Of a stretch of DNA of 64,000 nucleotides, positions 1 to 11,260 are shown piece after piece. Positions within the stretch are counted from its first letter, which is position 1. Every line of letters begins with the position of its first letter. This DNA comes from Asterella californica (Eukaryota; Streptophyta; Marchantiopsida; Marchantiales; Aytoniaceae): assembly GCA_036924285.1 (NCBI GenBank), contig JAYKYS010000007.1, forward strand, positions 8,246,001 to 8,310,000, in the 5' to 3' direction. A program made the position numbers and the translations under genes. Below the pieces are notes generated by a model. That model was given only the letters and a program-made list of their open reading frames with translations. It was not told the origin of the DNA and made no database searches.

Positions 1-891
1 TCGAACAGCAAAGTTCTGTCGAAATAGTATCATGTTATAAAAACAGCGATAAGGGCTTGATCGTTCCGAGAGTTTGGCTGAAGATCTGCTGGTGAAATTT
101 TACAGAGTGGTAGTGATGGTGACACATTAGCTTCCTGAGAAGTTTGAGCTGTTTTGATCGAGTGGTTTGTGAGGAATCGAACAGCAAAAGTTCTGTTGAA
201 ATAGTATCGTGTTATAGAAACAACGAACTTTGGAAGGACATAGATGCCAACTCAGAGATGATCTCTCTGCATGTAATATCTTAATAGAGAGATTATTCTA
301 CATGCTATCTGCTTGCCTTGGTTTCATCTCATTCTGAGATGTGGTTGAGGAGTGACAGCGAGGTAAAGTTGAGAGGTTCTTGCTCCGAAAGGCACAAGAG
401 TTAAGATTCTTTGAAGAACAGGTCGACCTGGAGGTTTTGCCAGTGCTTCAGAGCACTTGATCATGGGTATGGAGAGTTGTTGACTGTATTTCCTGTGTTT
501 GGATCCTCTCCATACCCGCATGCCTGTTTGTACGCCCAGTTGGTTTTGATTGGATTTGTGTGCGGGCGTTGCGCTTAGGTTTCTTTTCTATTAGGAGTGC
601 TGGTATTTCTCTTGTGGTGAGGCTGGAGTGATGACCACCAGACCCAAGAGTGCTTGCGGTGATGGCAGGAACAGGTTGCACGTGCTTGTTACCCCGATTC
701 TATTCCTAGTCGAGTAAGAGAGAGATCTGTCGAGAGGACGTGAGGATATCGTAGCGAGAAAGGTTCAAAGTGTACTTGGAGATCAGAGAGAGGGTTGGGT
801 GGTCACTGGTTCTGAGTCACGGAGTGCGACACGTACTCTCTACAGCTAGATACCCAGTGTATTCCCTGATAAGAAAGCACGTCACACGACA
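1..891 (+). mobile_element. Element A: 5' LTR, left end outside the window
   Basis: This stretch lies directly before a primer-binding site and a gag gene, and it ends in ...GACA at 891, which fits the CA end of an LTR. The left boundary is not in the window. It contains a direct internal repeat: about 50 bases at the very start recur at 177-228. The family is the same as element B (20413-28826), judged by the identical primer site and homologous gag, but the LTR bodies look strongly diverged apart from the last bases. Confidence 0.75.
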
Positions 892-893
892 GT

Positions 894-913
894 TGGTGAA
901 CTCGACGTGAAAC
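894..913 (+). other. Primer-binding site of element A, tRNA-Trp-like
   Basis: The 20 bases TGGTGAACTCGACGTGAAAC start 2 bases after the LTR end and recur unchanged in element B at 21593. The reverse complement ends in CCA and, from memory of plant nuclear tRNA-Trp, matches its 3' end except for two positions. A functional primer role is inferred. Confidence 0.7.
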
Positions 914-956
914 TTCTAGGGTGGAAAGTTAGTGAAGTTCTTCTCAGAACTTTACC

Positions 957-2489
957 ATGGCCGAGAGACAAGGAGTTGGAAACCCTTCGGGCACGATTCC
1001 GCTGCAGCTTGATCCTGCTATAGGGCAAATGTTCCAAGCATTTGCTCTGTACATGGATCAACAACAAACTGTTCAGCGGAAGGAGGCGATGGCTACCAAG
1101 GCTTTGCATTCGGTGGTGGGGACATTGGATCAGTTTGAAGGGAGAAACATCTCCAAGTACCTGAAGTTCTATTCTCGAGAGATGGAGCTGAATAAGGTAC
1201 CAGAGAGGGAGATGGTACGGACGTTTGAGCTCGCTGTTGTTCCGGAGTTACGGGAACATGTGAAGGGGCTCATTCAAGCTCATGGGGCTAACTGGGAGGA
1301 GTTTTCTCTTCAGTTGAAAGAGGAATACTCTTTGGAGGATGCAGATCGAGTGACTAAGAAGTCATTCATGGAGTGGGTGAACAAACCCAACAAGGAACTA
1401 GTTGCTACCGAACTACTTCGGGAGTTTGAAAGACAGTTTCTTCAACTATCTCGGATGGAGAAGCTCACACTTGAGAATGACAAAGTGGAGCTATTTTTAC
1501 AGTCAGCCAACAGCGAGCTACAAAGGGAGTTAGAGTTGCTGTTGGAAGATCGGACGAAAGACAATGGTCTTACATCTGATTGGAAGAACGTTAGCGAAGC
1601 AGTGGGAGTACTTACGAAGCGAGAATATCGAAGAGGGAAGGTGGTTGTGACTCAAGCACCAAGACCACCGCCTATTGTGATACCACGAAGGCAACCAACA
1701 GTGCAGACTGCTCCTCTACCTACTATTTCACTTCCTACTATTCCTATCACTACGGTTGTACCACAGCGGAATCAAGCAATGGAAGATTTGGAGAAGAAGA
1801 TGAGAGACTTACAGATCAAGTTGACAAGGTTGGAGGAGAAGGATGGGGCACCTGAAGGGAGACCTGAAGGGAGACCTGCACCAAAACAAGGATATGTTCA
1901 AAGGTGTATTTGGTGTGACAACACCGACCATCAACGGAAGGAATGCGGGAGTTTCACTGATGCCTTGCAGCAAGGTATAATTTTCTGGAAGGAAGGAAAG
2001 ATCGCCTTGAGAGACAACGGAGAGACTCTGAGGACCAACTTCGGTAGAGGAGGGATGAAGAAAGTTTTGGAGGATCATCTAACAATGCATGATGTGGCAT
2101 CGGTAGAAGTTTCTACCTATGGAGTCGAGGTGATCAGCAAAAAGGAGAGTGCCTTTTTGAAACATGAGGATACCACTGATATGTGGAGTCACGCTGTGAG
2201 CACGAACAGAAAGGAGAAAATGGCAAGGGAGGAGTAACTCAGAACAGCCACAGCAATCAGGAGTGCTACTGGATGGGATGATCCCGTAGATGCTATGTCC
2301 GTTCATGCCTACGTAGCCAAGGCTCAACATGAAGCTATCATGGAAGAGAAGCGTAGGAGAGACGAGGCTGGTCCAAGTGAGGAGAGAGCGGCTCCCAAGA
2401 GACAACTAAGAGGAGATAGACTCCGACAGGAGACTACACCTCTACGAGAAGAAGCTATGGATGACGTCTTACCTTCTGGGAGTGCAAGT
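957..2489 (+). pseudogene. Element A gag, broken and truncated
   Basis: The frame opens at an ATG in the context ACCATGG at 957. It encodes a retrotransposon capsid-type protein with a CCHC zinc knuckle (CIWCDNTDHQRKEC, C-x2-C-x4-H-x4-C) around residue 310-325. It aligns along its length with the gag part of element B at 21658. A TAA at 2235-2237 interrupts the frame, and the same frame then continues with recognisable gag sequence (MSVHAYVAKAQHEA, from 2295). Homology stops at 2489, where a block belonging to element C begins, so protease and pol of this copy are absent. It is a dead copy with two independent lesions: one stop and one truncation. Confidence 0.85.
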
Positions 2490-3712
2490 TCATCGTGGTG
2501 GAAGAGGCATCCTTGCCTCTAGAAGACAAGGTCGACACCTCTGAGCGAGTGGTGGAGATGAACTTGTCTTCCGCAGGAAGACGACTGGAGGAGTCCAGTG
2601 CCTACTTCCAGAAGGAGATCCAGCCAGCTATGGAGTTGCTGGAGAAGAGAGCGAGGGCACAGGAGAGGCCCTTACAACCTGGGTTCGGCCTGCGCACCTT
2701 GCTGCGACAGGAAGAAGGCCAGTAGAAGACGGAGTCGCTGGAAGCTAGTCTCCGCACCACGGAGAAGCTTGCAGCCAGGTACAAGGCGGAAGCAGCCGCT
2801 TCTGCCAAGGAGCTGGTGCAGCTTCGGAAGAGCAACCAGGAGTTGCAGGCGCGGGTACAGCAGCGTGATCAGGAAGTCCTGCGAGTGCGCGAGAAGATCA
2901 CCACCCTCGCAGAAGAGCAGACCACTTGGAAGACGCAGCGAGAAGCCGCAGAAGCGCGAGCTGCAGTTGAGAAGACGCAGCGGGAAGCAGCGGAGGCTCG
3001 TGCACAAAAGATGCTGGCACAGTCGGTGGAAGCGCTTCGGAAGAAGTTCAACTACACCGCGGGTAGGAAGTTACTTACCTTAGCTAGAGGATGGGACAGC
3101 GAGTCCAAGGCGGGGTTATTGGAATGCAGGGATAGCATGTTCAGGTACTTGGATAGACAGATAGAAGGAGTGAAGACACTTTATGGTCTTCCTTCGCTTC
3201 AGACACCTGCAACCGCATCTTCCCAAGCTCCAGCACCCTCGACTGGATTCGGAATGGAGAAGGAGGAGTTCGATCTCGCTGTGCACTTGGTGGTGACAGC
3301 GTTGGAAGACGAGAAGACTCCAGAAGACGCCCCGGAAGACAAGATGTCTTCTGGAAGACAGGAAGACGAGCCGTCTTCCCAAGTATTCCGCGTGGAGGAA
3401 GCGACTTCCCCGGATCCCAATGAGGTCCCCACGGTCCCTAGTCCCGCACCAGTGGCCCAGAAGACAAAAGAAGCACCGATCGACTCCGCTTCCCAGAAGA
3501 CGCTTCTGTCTTCCGAAGCAGAAGCCGAAGCCGAGGGAGACGCAGCAGCAGCGACAGCAGGGCCAGCAAGAGACGATGAGGAGGAAGCCACCTCAGTGAC
3601 ACCCGAGGTAACTGCAGGGCTTTCTAGCTTATCAGAAGCCGCGTTAGGAGCTCCGATAGGAGCAGATCAGCTAGAGATTGCCTCCGTGCAATCTGAGTAG
3701 TTAGTACTCCAT
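2490..3712 (+). pseudogene. Truncated second copy of the element C extra ORF (3' half)
   Basis: This block is nearly identical to 31175-32379. Homology begins sharply at 2490 without a TG start, so it does not look like an LTR edge. It encodes a long charged coiled-coil segment rich in Gln, Glu, Arg and Ala (around 2740-3050). An acidic Pro/Ser/Glu-rich tail follows, ending with a TAG at 3698-3700. A CAG-to-TAG change at 2723 breaks the frame relative to the downstream copy. I read it as the end of the internal region of another C copy, left by LTR-LTR recombination or a tandem arrangement. The alternative, that it belongs to a 2.8-kb LTR, is less likely because no TG edge is visible. Confidence 0.7.
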
Positions 3713-5314
3713 TGACAATTCCAAATATAGTAAGATTGAACATGCTATCTTAAGGGTGGCAGTTTTTCCATGTAATATTAGTTAGGATACCATGTGGCAG
3801 CATAGGTAACGTAGGAAGGACAAGGCAGATGACCAATTCGGGCAGGGGAACCGCTTGCATGTGAGGTGACAACCTCCTGTCAGCGCCTCTCTCTCCCTGG
3901 TGGTCGCCTCCCCTGGTTCTCACGGCAGCGACATAAGTAGGATAGCAGAGTAGGAGATAGAGTTCTGCCAGTTCTGTAGAATTCTGTAGCAAATGAATAT
4001 ACACACCGATTCTACGGGCAGGCAGACGAGACACATTAGAGATAGGATAGGTAGTTTTTCGCACTACACCCGTTGTTGGAAACATACGAATAGTCTTGGA
4101 ATACACCGGAGGGGTCTGCATACTCGTACTAGTAGTGGTTCGAAGATGGAGATAGAAGTAGTGGACAGTCTAAGAACAGGAAACGGCATCCTCGTGCAGT
4201 CTTGTTAGCTAGGCTGGTGTGTCGAGGAGTCGACGCAGGAAGTAGAGGGAGTGAGTTTCCCAATGCCATTGTGACTTCTTCTCGAGGAATAGATTGTGAA
4301 TTTGAGTGCAGAAGCTTTGTCCATGTCTTCTGGATGGTGGGTTCCTTGAATTCACTCCCAATTATGCATGGGAAGTGTTCTTCTTGAGTGGCGGTGAATT
4401 TCAACAGTTGTGGAAGTGTAGCTTGACTCGTTCAGTGGAGCACTTGGGATCTGCGTAAGAACGGTCTTATGGATAAGGGATCCCAGAAGACAGAGTAGTC
4501 AAAGCAGCGAAGTGAAGAAGAAAGAAGTCTTCTTCTCGCAACAGAAGACGACATCCTCGAGTAGAAGACGGTGCAACAGTACCCACATTCGTTGTCTTCC
4601 TCCCCAAACTATTACAAGCAGGGATGACTTGTTAGTCAGGATCCGGACTAGAAGCCTGTCGGAATCTTAATTGCTTCTTTTCATCTTGTTTCCTCTTGTT
4701 TGGATTTTCCCATCTTCTCCCATCTTCCCCATCTTCTTACCTTCTTCTAGTGAGTTTTCGAGACTTCTATTGAGCTTCCGTGAAGGTGAATGTCGTTGTA
4801 GTGCTGCAAGAAGACTATTTCCGTAGGCAGAAGCCTGGGAAGGCTACAGGGGGCATACACCCTGTGATTTATCTAACCCGTTGGAATGTGAGTGTGAGAA
4901 TAAGGTGTAACGACCGTTGCTAGTCAACTTTTGCGAAGCAGGACAATCTTCTGGAGGTGTGAGAAGACGAGCTGAACCTCCAGAAGACGAGAATCGCTTC
5001 GGGAAGACGGTATCGAGAAGACCGGAAGAAGCAACCCAGAAGCAAGAAGATCGTCTTCTCGAGCTTCTCTGTGAATAGTTGTGTGATATTGTAACTGGTC
5101 GTTGTTCGTTTAGTTCTAGAGCACCAGTTGGCGTGTTTGGAAGACGTGTGGTTTTGTGTGGTTTTGTGAGAAGACGGGATTTCTAGGCAAAACCCGTGTA
5201 TTTGTGTGTTTGAACAGATCTTAGAACTTAGAGCAGCGTTACTTGTGCAAATCCTCTGTGGGAACGATATCTTGTATACTAAATGGGCAAAAGGAGAAAT
5301 CCTGCGTCACTACA
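3713..5314 (+). mobile_element. Element C: left LTR copy
   Basis: The sequence runs from TGACAATTCC, just after the upstream ORF stop, to ...GCGTCACTACA. It recurs at 32380-33970 with few differences. The right edge is sharp, since homology between the copies ends at the CA. The left edge is a guess: TG at 3713 or the TGTAATATT at 3769 are both possible, because the duplicated block extends further left. The LTR is packed with GAAGAC/GTCTTC words (about 13 between 4490 and 5180 by hand count). Confidence 0.65.
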
Positions 5315-5333
5315 TATAGTGAGGAACTATTTT

Positions 5334-5351
5334 TGGCGTCGCTGCCGGGAA
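5334..5351 (+). other. Primer-binding site of element C, tRNA-Asp-like
   Basis: TGGCGTCGCTGCCGGGAA matches the usual plant tRNA-Asp primer site (TGGCGCCGTTGCCGGGGA) at 15 of 18 positions. It lies 19 bases after the CA that ends the shared LTR block, a longer gap than usual. Confidence 0.75.
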
Positions 5352-5695
5352 TTTCATCTTAGTAACCTCTGTTCTAAGCTTCCTGGATCTGTGTGCCATT
5401 AGTTAGGTTCATTTCGAACTAACTTCGATTGTAGTTGAATGTGTCGTGGGATTCTATCTTGCTAGAAGACAGGAACCGCAACCAGAAGTTGATAAGATAC
5501 ATCAAGGAGAGTTGGAAGAAGCCGCTTCCCTGCTTCCAAGAGCTTCTTGGAAGACTCGATCTTGGAAGACTGCATTGAGTGCAACAAGAAGCAGGAGAAG
5601 AAGAAGTTCTGAACTTGTGATCGGTTGTTTAAACATTCAGTCTACCAGATCTAGTGGTAGAAGAAGAGAGACATCTGTTCTCAGTACTCTGGTGG

Positions 5696-7849
5696 ATGCC
5701 TCCGACCAGAGGAAGAAGCAAAAGACGCACGGGTAAAGATCCTGAGTGGGTAAACTCACCCCAGCGAACCGCTTCTAGAGAACAGCGGATATCCCTGAGA
5801 CACCAAAAGAAAGAAGAAGAGCTCAGGAAGATCCGATCAGTAGAGTTGGAAGAGCCTTCCATCTCGAGCATAATCTTTGGCGAAGACAGAAGCCAACCGG
5901 ATGATCACGTGTATAAAGTAGATTTTGGTACTGGTTACTCGGAAGACGTCTTCCCAAGTGCGGAAGAAGCTTCTCAAGGTGAGGAAAGACTGGAGGAGAT
6001 TGTTCCAGACGTCTCGGAAGGTAGCAGTGACAGTAGTTCTGACTCAGAAGACGATCTTCGTGATTCCGACAGGCCTGGACCTTCGAGAAGACCATCTCCA
6101 CCACCTGGACCTGAGGGAGGAAGAAGTTGGCAGTCGCACCAGCCGGCCGTCGACATGGCTTCCCACACTCGGCAGAAGTACCATCCGTACGACGATGATG
6201 CTGATGCAGATGACTTCATCATCATGTTCGAGACCATCTCTCGATCTAACAAGGAAAACGCTGATGTTGACAAACTCCGTGTATTTTCCAGTTTGATCGT
6301 AGGGAAAAGAAGGAAGTGGATGAGTAAAACGTTGGATGATGGTGTAGTAATGGCCGCTTGGGCTACTCTGAAGGCAGCTTTTCTGAAGAGGTTCAGAGGA
6401 GTGGGCTACGATCGTATGACCCTCATAGAGCTTCAGAGGCTCGAACGGAAGAAGAAAGAGACACTGCGGGATTACATCGAGAGGTTTGAAGATCTCTTTG
6501 ATCACATCCCTCAGAACCAAGGAAGACCAGGTTACTGTGCTCAGCAAGCCGTGGACTGGTACTTGGGAGGATTGTCTCAGGACATGGAATTGTACTGCAG
6601 AAGAGGAGGAGGTGATGATTTAGCGGAGGTACAGAAGCATGCCGAGCAGTATGAAACCTCGAGCATCACTTGGAATATGACGAAAGACAAAGGGAAGACC
6701 TCGAAGAAGTCGAAGAAGTCGAAGAAGTCTTCTAGGAAGTCCAAGAGGAAGTCCAAGTCCACTGAAACTGATAACAGCGAGTCGGAAGTATCTTCTACTT
6801 CTGAAGAGTCCACTGTCGAAAGTTCAGAATCTGAATCTGAACCAGAGAAGAAGACACGGAAGAAGAAGAAGGAGAAGACGCGAGCAAGGGAAGAAGTTGT
6901 GCAGAAGATGCCTCAAACTCAGATCATACAGTCTGCAGCTGATCCCCGCATCGATGAGGTTCTGAAGCAGTTTGCCGACCTGAAAGTTCATCTTTTGAAC
7001 CAGAAGGACAAGCGGAAGCAACCTACGGCTTCCCGGCCAAACCTTTGCTGCAACCTTTGTAACTCTTCCGGGCATACCAGAGATCAGTGTACGCAGGATC
7101 AAGCTGTCAACTGGGCAGGATGGGAAGAAGACGATGAGGGATATCTACACGATCCCAGTGGGGAAACCTGCTATAGGATCGAAACGATACAACCCTTCAC
7201 TCCTACGGCTCCCGCTCAATATAATCGTTATGTACCTAGGGATAGAGCTAGCAATGTACAGACCAGGACGCCCTGGCAACCTTCTTCATCACAACGACCT
7301 CTCAACCCTCTTCCTGGAGCGTGCAATAATTGTGGAGAGACAGGACACTGGTGGTCCACCTGTCCTCACCCGAGAAGACAGATTGGGCAAGTGCCCTTGT
7401 GTGGGAACTGTAAGGAAGCCGGTCATTTCACAGGGAATTGTCCTCGGACCTTACGACCACGACAAATGGTTAGATTTGCAGATACCACGCCTCTTGCAGA
7501 AGCTGCATCATCTTCTAAACTCGAGTTAGCAGTGGTACAGCACATCACGATAGAGGAAGAAGATCCTGGGGATTGTACGGATTGCCTCCATATCGAGGAG
7601 GACGAGCCAGACCCCGGGAAGCGCGAAGGAAATGACCCTCAGCTGCAGAAGACGACTGCAGCTCAGAAGACGAAGTTACTTGAGGCAGCTTCTTCTTTCA
7701 CTTTGGCGGATGGCACTGTTTGGAGCCCTAGCCCGGATTCAGACAGTTGGCCTCCGGAGAAAGTCTTGGATGAAGCTGTGTTCAAAGTAAGTACCAGAAG
7801 CAAAGGGAAGTCAGAATCTCGTCAGAAGGACGTCAAGAAGAAGAAGTAG
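5696..7849 (+). CDS. Element C gag polyprotein with three zinc knuckles
   Basis: The first ATG of the open frame is at 5696 (MPPTRGRSKRRTG). The frame is open further upstream but without an ATG. A Retrotrans_gag-type capsid domain spans roughly residues 165-325 (around FLKRFRGVGYDRMTLIELQR). A very basic then acidic low-complexity segment follows (Lys/Ser and Glu/Ser runs, 6690-6890). Three CCHC knuckles come next: CCNLCNSSGHTRDQC, CNNCGETGHWWSTC and CGNCKEAGHFTGNC. It would package element RNA in virus-like particles. The frame is intact to a TAG at 7847-7849, but protease and RT follow in damaged frames. GAAGAC is frequent here in several reading frames. Confidence 0.85.
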   Translation: MPPTRGRSKRRTGKDPEWVNSPQRTASREQRISLRHQKKEEELRKIRSVELEEPSISSIIFGEDRSQPDDHVYKVDFGTGYSEDVFPSAEEASQGEERLEEIVPDVSEGSSDSSSDSEDDLRDSDRPGPSRRPSPPPGPEGGRSWQSHQPAVDMASHTRQKYHPYDDDADADDFIIMFETISRSNKENADVDKLRVFSSLIVGKRRKWMSKTLDDGVVMAAWATLKAAFLKRFRGVGYDRMTLIELQRLERKKKETLRDYIERFEDLFDHIPQNQGRPGYCAQQAVDWYLGGLSQDMELYCRRGGGDDLAEVQKHAEQYETSSITWNMTKDKGKTSKKSKKSKKSSRKSKRKSKSTETDNSESEVSSTSEESTVESSESESEPEKKTRKKKKEKTRAREEVVQKMPQTQIIQSAADPRIDEVLKQFADLKVHLLNQKDKRKQPTASRPNLCCNLCNSSGHTRDQCTQDQAVNWAGWEEDDEGYLHDPSGETCYRIETIQPFTPTAPAQYNRYVPRDRASNVQTRTPWQPSSSQRPLNPLPGACNNCGETGHWWSTCPHPRRQIGQVPLCGNCKEAGHFTGNCPRTLRPRQMVRFADTTPLAEAASSSKLELAVVQHITIEEEDPGDCTDCLHIEEDEPDPGKREGNDPQLQKTTAAQKTKLLEAASSFTLADGTVWSPSPDSDSWPPEKVLDEAVFKVSTRSKGKSESRQKDVKKKK

Positions 7850-9541
7850 CGTAAGGAGAGGTCATCTTCTCCTGAGCGGCCGTCTTCTCCTACTTACGAC
7901 CGAGAAGATCCGAAGTACTTTGCTCCTGACATTAGACAAGAAGTTGAAGCGATCATGCAAGAAGAGCGAAGAAGAGACGGAAGATAGTACAGCAACTTCC
8001 TACACCGACTACGGCAACACCTGTTTCACGGGAACAGCCTCCAGCCGAGGGAAGACTCTCATCTGATCTTCCACCCAAGGAAGCAGCTCCTACATCTTCC
8101 CTGTTGGAAACACCCGTCACTCTTCTGAAAAGATCCCCTTACGACTTCTTGCGAGACTTGTGGAATCAGAAGACGGATGTAACCTTCCAACAGCTGTTGG
8201 ATGACAATGCTGGTTACAGGAAGTTGTTACAATCTGTGCTTCGAGGATCGAGGAAGAGGAGGACAGCTAAACTTCCCAAGAGCACTCCGATCCTAAGGAT
8301 AGAGCATGAGGACTTGGGAGCCCCAGAACTTGATATGGAGATCCATGGCTGTTAACTCTGGCTCCGGAGTTAACATCATGACTGAAGAAACGGCGCATGC
8401 CCTAGGCTTCACTGAGTTCCAGCCTACTCCGAGAATTCTCAGAATGGCGGACCAGACCAGAAGACGACCTTTGGGGCAACTGAAAGATGTCTTGACGGTA
8501 ATTGGTGGAGTATCTTTTTACCTCACTTACATCATTTTGCGACCTGTAGCTAAGGTTGGATATCAGGTGTTGATAGGAAGACCATGGCTGTATGCTGCAA
8601 ATGTGAATACCGACTGGAGAAGACATCGTTTGAGATTTCTCAATCCTACACCCAAGCCAGGTGAGAAGAGCAAGGTCTCGCTTCCTTGGATCAAGATTGG
8701 ACATCAAGGTGAAACTCCTTCTACAACAGAGGGGTACACTTCAGAAGACTCGGCTGCGTCTTCTGACAGTGATGAACGGTATAATGAGTTTTTGATGAAT
8801 AATGTGTGTACTACAGAAGTAGCAGAGAAAGTGGAAGATGTGGTCTGTGGATACACTGAGTGCTACGAGATTGCGGAAGAAGAGTTTCCAGAAGACAAAA
8901 GCACCGTCTTCCCTTCGGAAGATCCGACAGTTGGTCTTCCAGAAGACGAGAGCACCATCTTCCCTTCGGAAGATCCGACAGTTGGACTTCCAGAAGACGA
9001 ATCTGAACCAGAAGAAGCTCCCAAACCGGAATACTTTGGTGCCAGTGAGTACAGTCACACCGAAGGAATGGTAAACCCGGATGATCTTCAAGAAATGGAG
9101 GTGGCTCTCGGGAAGAAGCTGAAGCTTTCCAAGGTGATCGAGGGCCAGCAGTTGGAAGACTTTCGAGACCTTCTGACGGAGTTCCAAGATGTCTTCGCAT
9201 GGACCATAGAAGACATGAAGGGCATACCTCGAGAGCTGGGAGAACATCGGATTGACTTGCTGGAGGGCGTTGTTCCTTCACGGCAGAGGCAGTATCGGCT
9301 CAACCCCAAGTACTCGCTTCTGGTGAAGGACCAGATCGACCAATACTTGAAGGTAGGAGTCATCTTCCCAGTACTTAGCAGTGAGTGGGTAGCTCCTATT
9401 GTCATCGTGCCGAAGAAGCAGACAGAGAAGATCCGAGTGTGTCAGGACTTCCGGAAGCTGAACTTGGCCACGAAGAAGGATCATCACCCCTTACCATTCA
9501 CCGACTCTGTGTTAGATCAGGTGGCAGGGCATGAGTTCTAA
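7850..9541 (+). pseudogene. Element C protease and first part of reverse transcriptase, broken
   Basis: After the gag stop the coding signal continues with at least two stops and frame changes (7850-8340). It then runs as an open frame from about 8306. The protease region reads VNSGSGVNIM, where retroviral-type proteases have Asp-Ser/Thr-Gly-Ala, so the catalytic Asp is replaced by Asn. An acidic linker with an 18-residue duplication follows (8880-9000). The RT fingers begin near KIRVCQDFRKLN and PLPFTDSVLDQVAG. A TAA at 9539-9541 interrupts the RT, and the same frame continues directly afterwards. The copy cannot make an active enzyme without help. Confidence 0.85.
8880..9000 (+). repeat. 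54-bp tandem duplication in element C pol
   Basis: Two adjacent copies of a unit encode the pattern FPSEDPTVGLPEDES. Each unit begins and ends with CCAGAAGAC-type words, so slippage between GAAGAC words could have produced it. Confidence 0.8.
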
Positions 9542-11256
9542 AGCTTCCTGGATGGGTATTCTGGGTACAACCAAGTTTCAATCAGAAAAGAAGACAAGTC
9601 GAAAACCACTTTCACTACTGATTGGGGCACGTACGCGTATAATCAAATGCCGTTTGGTTTATGCAATGCACCCGCCACATTCCAGAGATTCATGATTACA
9701 ATCTTCAAGGAGTATCTTCGCACTTTCATGGAGATCTTCTTGGATGATTTTTGTGTGTTTGGATCGAGAGAAGACCACTTGATATTTCTAAGGAAGTATT
9801 TTCTGAAGTGTAGAGAACATCGTTTGGCTCTTCACCCTGAGAAGTGCTTCTTTGGTATGTCAGAGGGGATCTTACTAGGACATAGGATTTTCGGAAGAGG
9901 TATAGAAGTCGACTGTGCTAAGGTGGAAGTCATCATGAAACTCCACCCACCTGCTAACCTGACTCAGTTGAGAAGCTTCCTTGGCAACGTAGGATACTAC
10001 AAGAGGTTTATTGACATGTACGCAGAGGTAGCAGGAAGACTCACTAAGTTGCTGAAGAAAGACGAACCATACATTTGGTCTTCTGAGCAGCAGGAAGCGT
10101 TCGAAGAGATGAAGAGACTTCTGTCGGAATCCCCTGTCCTACGGCCACCTGATTGGGAAAGAGTCTTCCACATTTATGTGGATGTTTCTGCTTTCGCCAT
10201 AGGGGTGGTGTTGAGTCAGAAAGATGAGAAGAAGAAGGATTATCCCATCTACTATGCGGGAAGACAACTCAGTGATGCAGAGAAGAAGTACTCGACAACT
10301 GAAAGGGAGTGTCTTGGCATGATTTACTCCTGTAGGAAGTTTAGACACTATCTTCTAGCAAACCCGTTTGTCTTCTATGTGGATCACTTCTCTTTGAAAC
10401 ATCTTGTAAAGAAAGCAGATTTGTCTGGTAGGATAGCTAGGCGGATTCTCCTACTCCAGGAATTTACTTACACAGTTGAGTACAGGCCCGGAAGACAGCA
10501 TGTTAATGCTGACTACCTATCCAGATTAGAGACAGAACGACGAGAAGATGAAGTGGAAGACGAGTTTTCTGACGAGAAGTTGTTTTCAGTTTTCGCAGAG
10601 ACACTTTCGTCTGAGGGGGGGCGTACCGCCTACTTCCCAGAAGACGAGACTAGATCTTCTGATCCAGTCTTCGCGACTTCCACAAAAGAGTCGATCTTCA
10701 AGGACTTGAAGAAGTTCTTGGAAGACCAACAATATCCCGAGGGATTGGATGCGGAGCAGAGGGCTGTCTTCTTACACAAGGCAGGTCCTTATGCCATCTT
10801 CCAGGGTATCATGTTTCGGAAGGGGTATGACGAGAAGCTAAGAAGATACCTCGAGCCGTCAGAGATAAAGTCAGTGATCACAGGTCTTCACTACGAAGAT
10901 GCTGGGGGTTACTACGGGCTGAAAACCACAGTGAAAAAAATGCTAGACGTCGGATACTGGTGGCCAACCATATACCAAGACACTTTTCAGGAGATCAGGA
11001 AGTGCGATGCGTGCCAGAGGGTGGGAAGACCGACTGCTACAACAAGGTGGCCTCTTACCCCCATTCTTCCGCTTGCCCCGTTCGAAAAGTGGGGAATCGA
11101 CTTTGTGGGTCTTATCGCCCCGGTGGCGAGAAGAACATGAGCACGGTACATCTTAATAGCTACCGACTACGCTACCAAGATGGTAGAAGGCGAGGCCACG
11201 AGAAAGAACGATGCCGCAATAGTAGCAAGGTTCCTTTGGCATAACATCATCACTAG
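9542..11256 (+). pseudogene. Element C RT, RNase H and first part of integrase
   Basis: The frame resumes after the stop at 9539. It shows RT motifs (MPFGLCNAPATFQRF, then the catalytic motif as FLDD instead of YxDD), a Ty3-type RNase H (YVDVSAFAIG, STTERECLGMIYSCRKF, VDHFSLKHL) and the integrase zinc domain (YWWPTIYQDTF, CDACQR). In the HHCC part the expected second His is Tyr (GGYYG). A TGA at 11138-11140 stops the frame inside the integrase. Coding continues in the same frame with the first catalytic Asp (ATDYATKM) until the element D insertion. Downstream integrase sequence resumes at 18890. Confidence 0.88.
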
Positions 11257-11260
11257 GTAC
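11257..11260. repeat. 4-bp target duplication GTAC, left of element D
   Basis: GTAC directly precedes the TG of the D LTR and recurs directly after its CA end at 18886-18889. Confidence 0.8.

Noticed and set aside
2490..5314. A 2.8-kb LTR for element C.
   Set aside because: The shared block starts without TG inside a coding frame, and no target duplication is found. A shorter LTR of about 1.6 kb preceded by duplicated internal sequence fits better, though not decisively.
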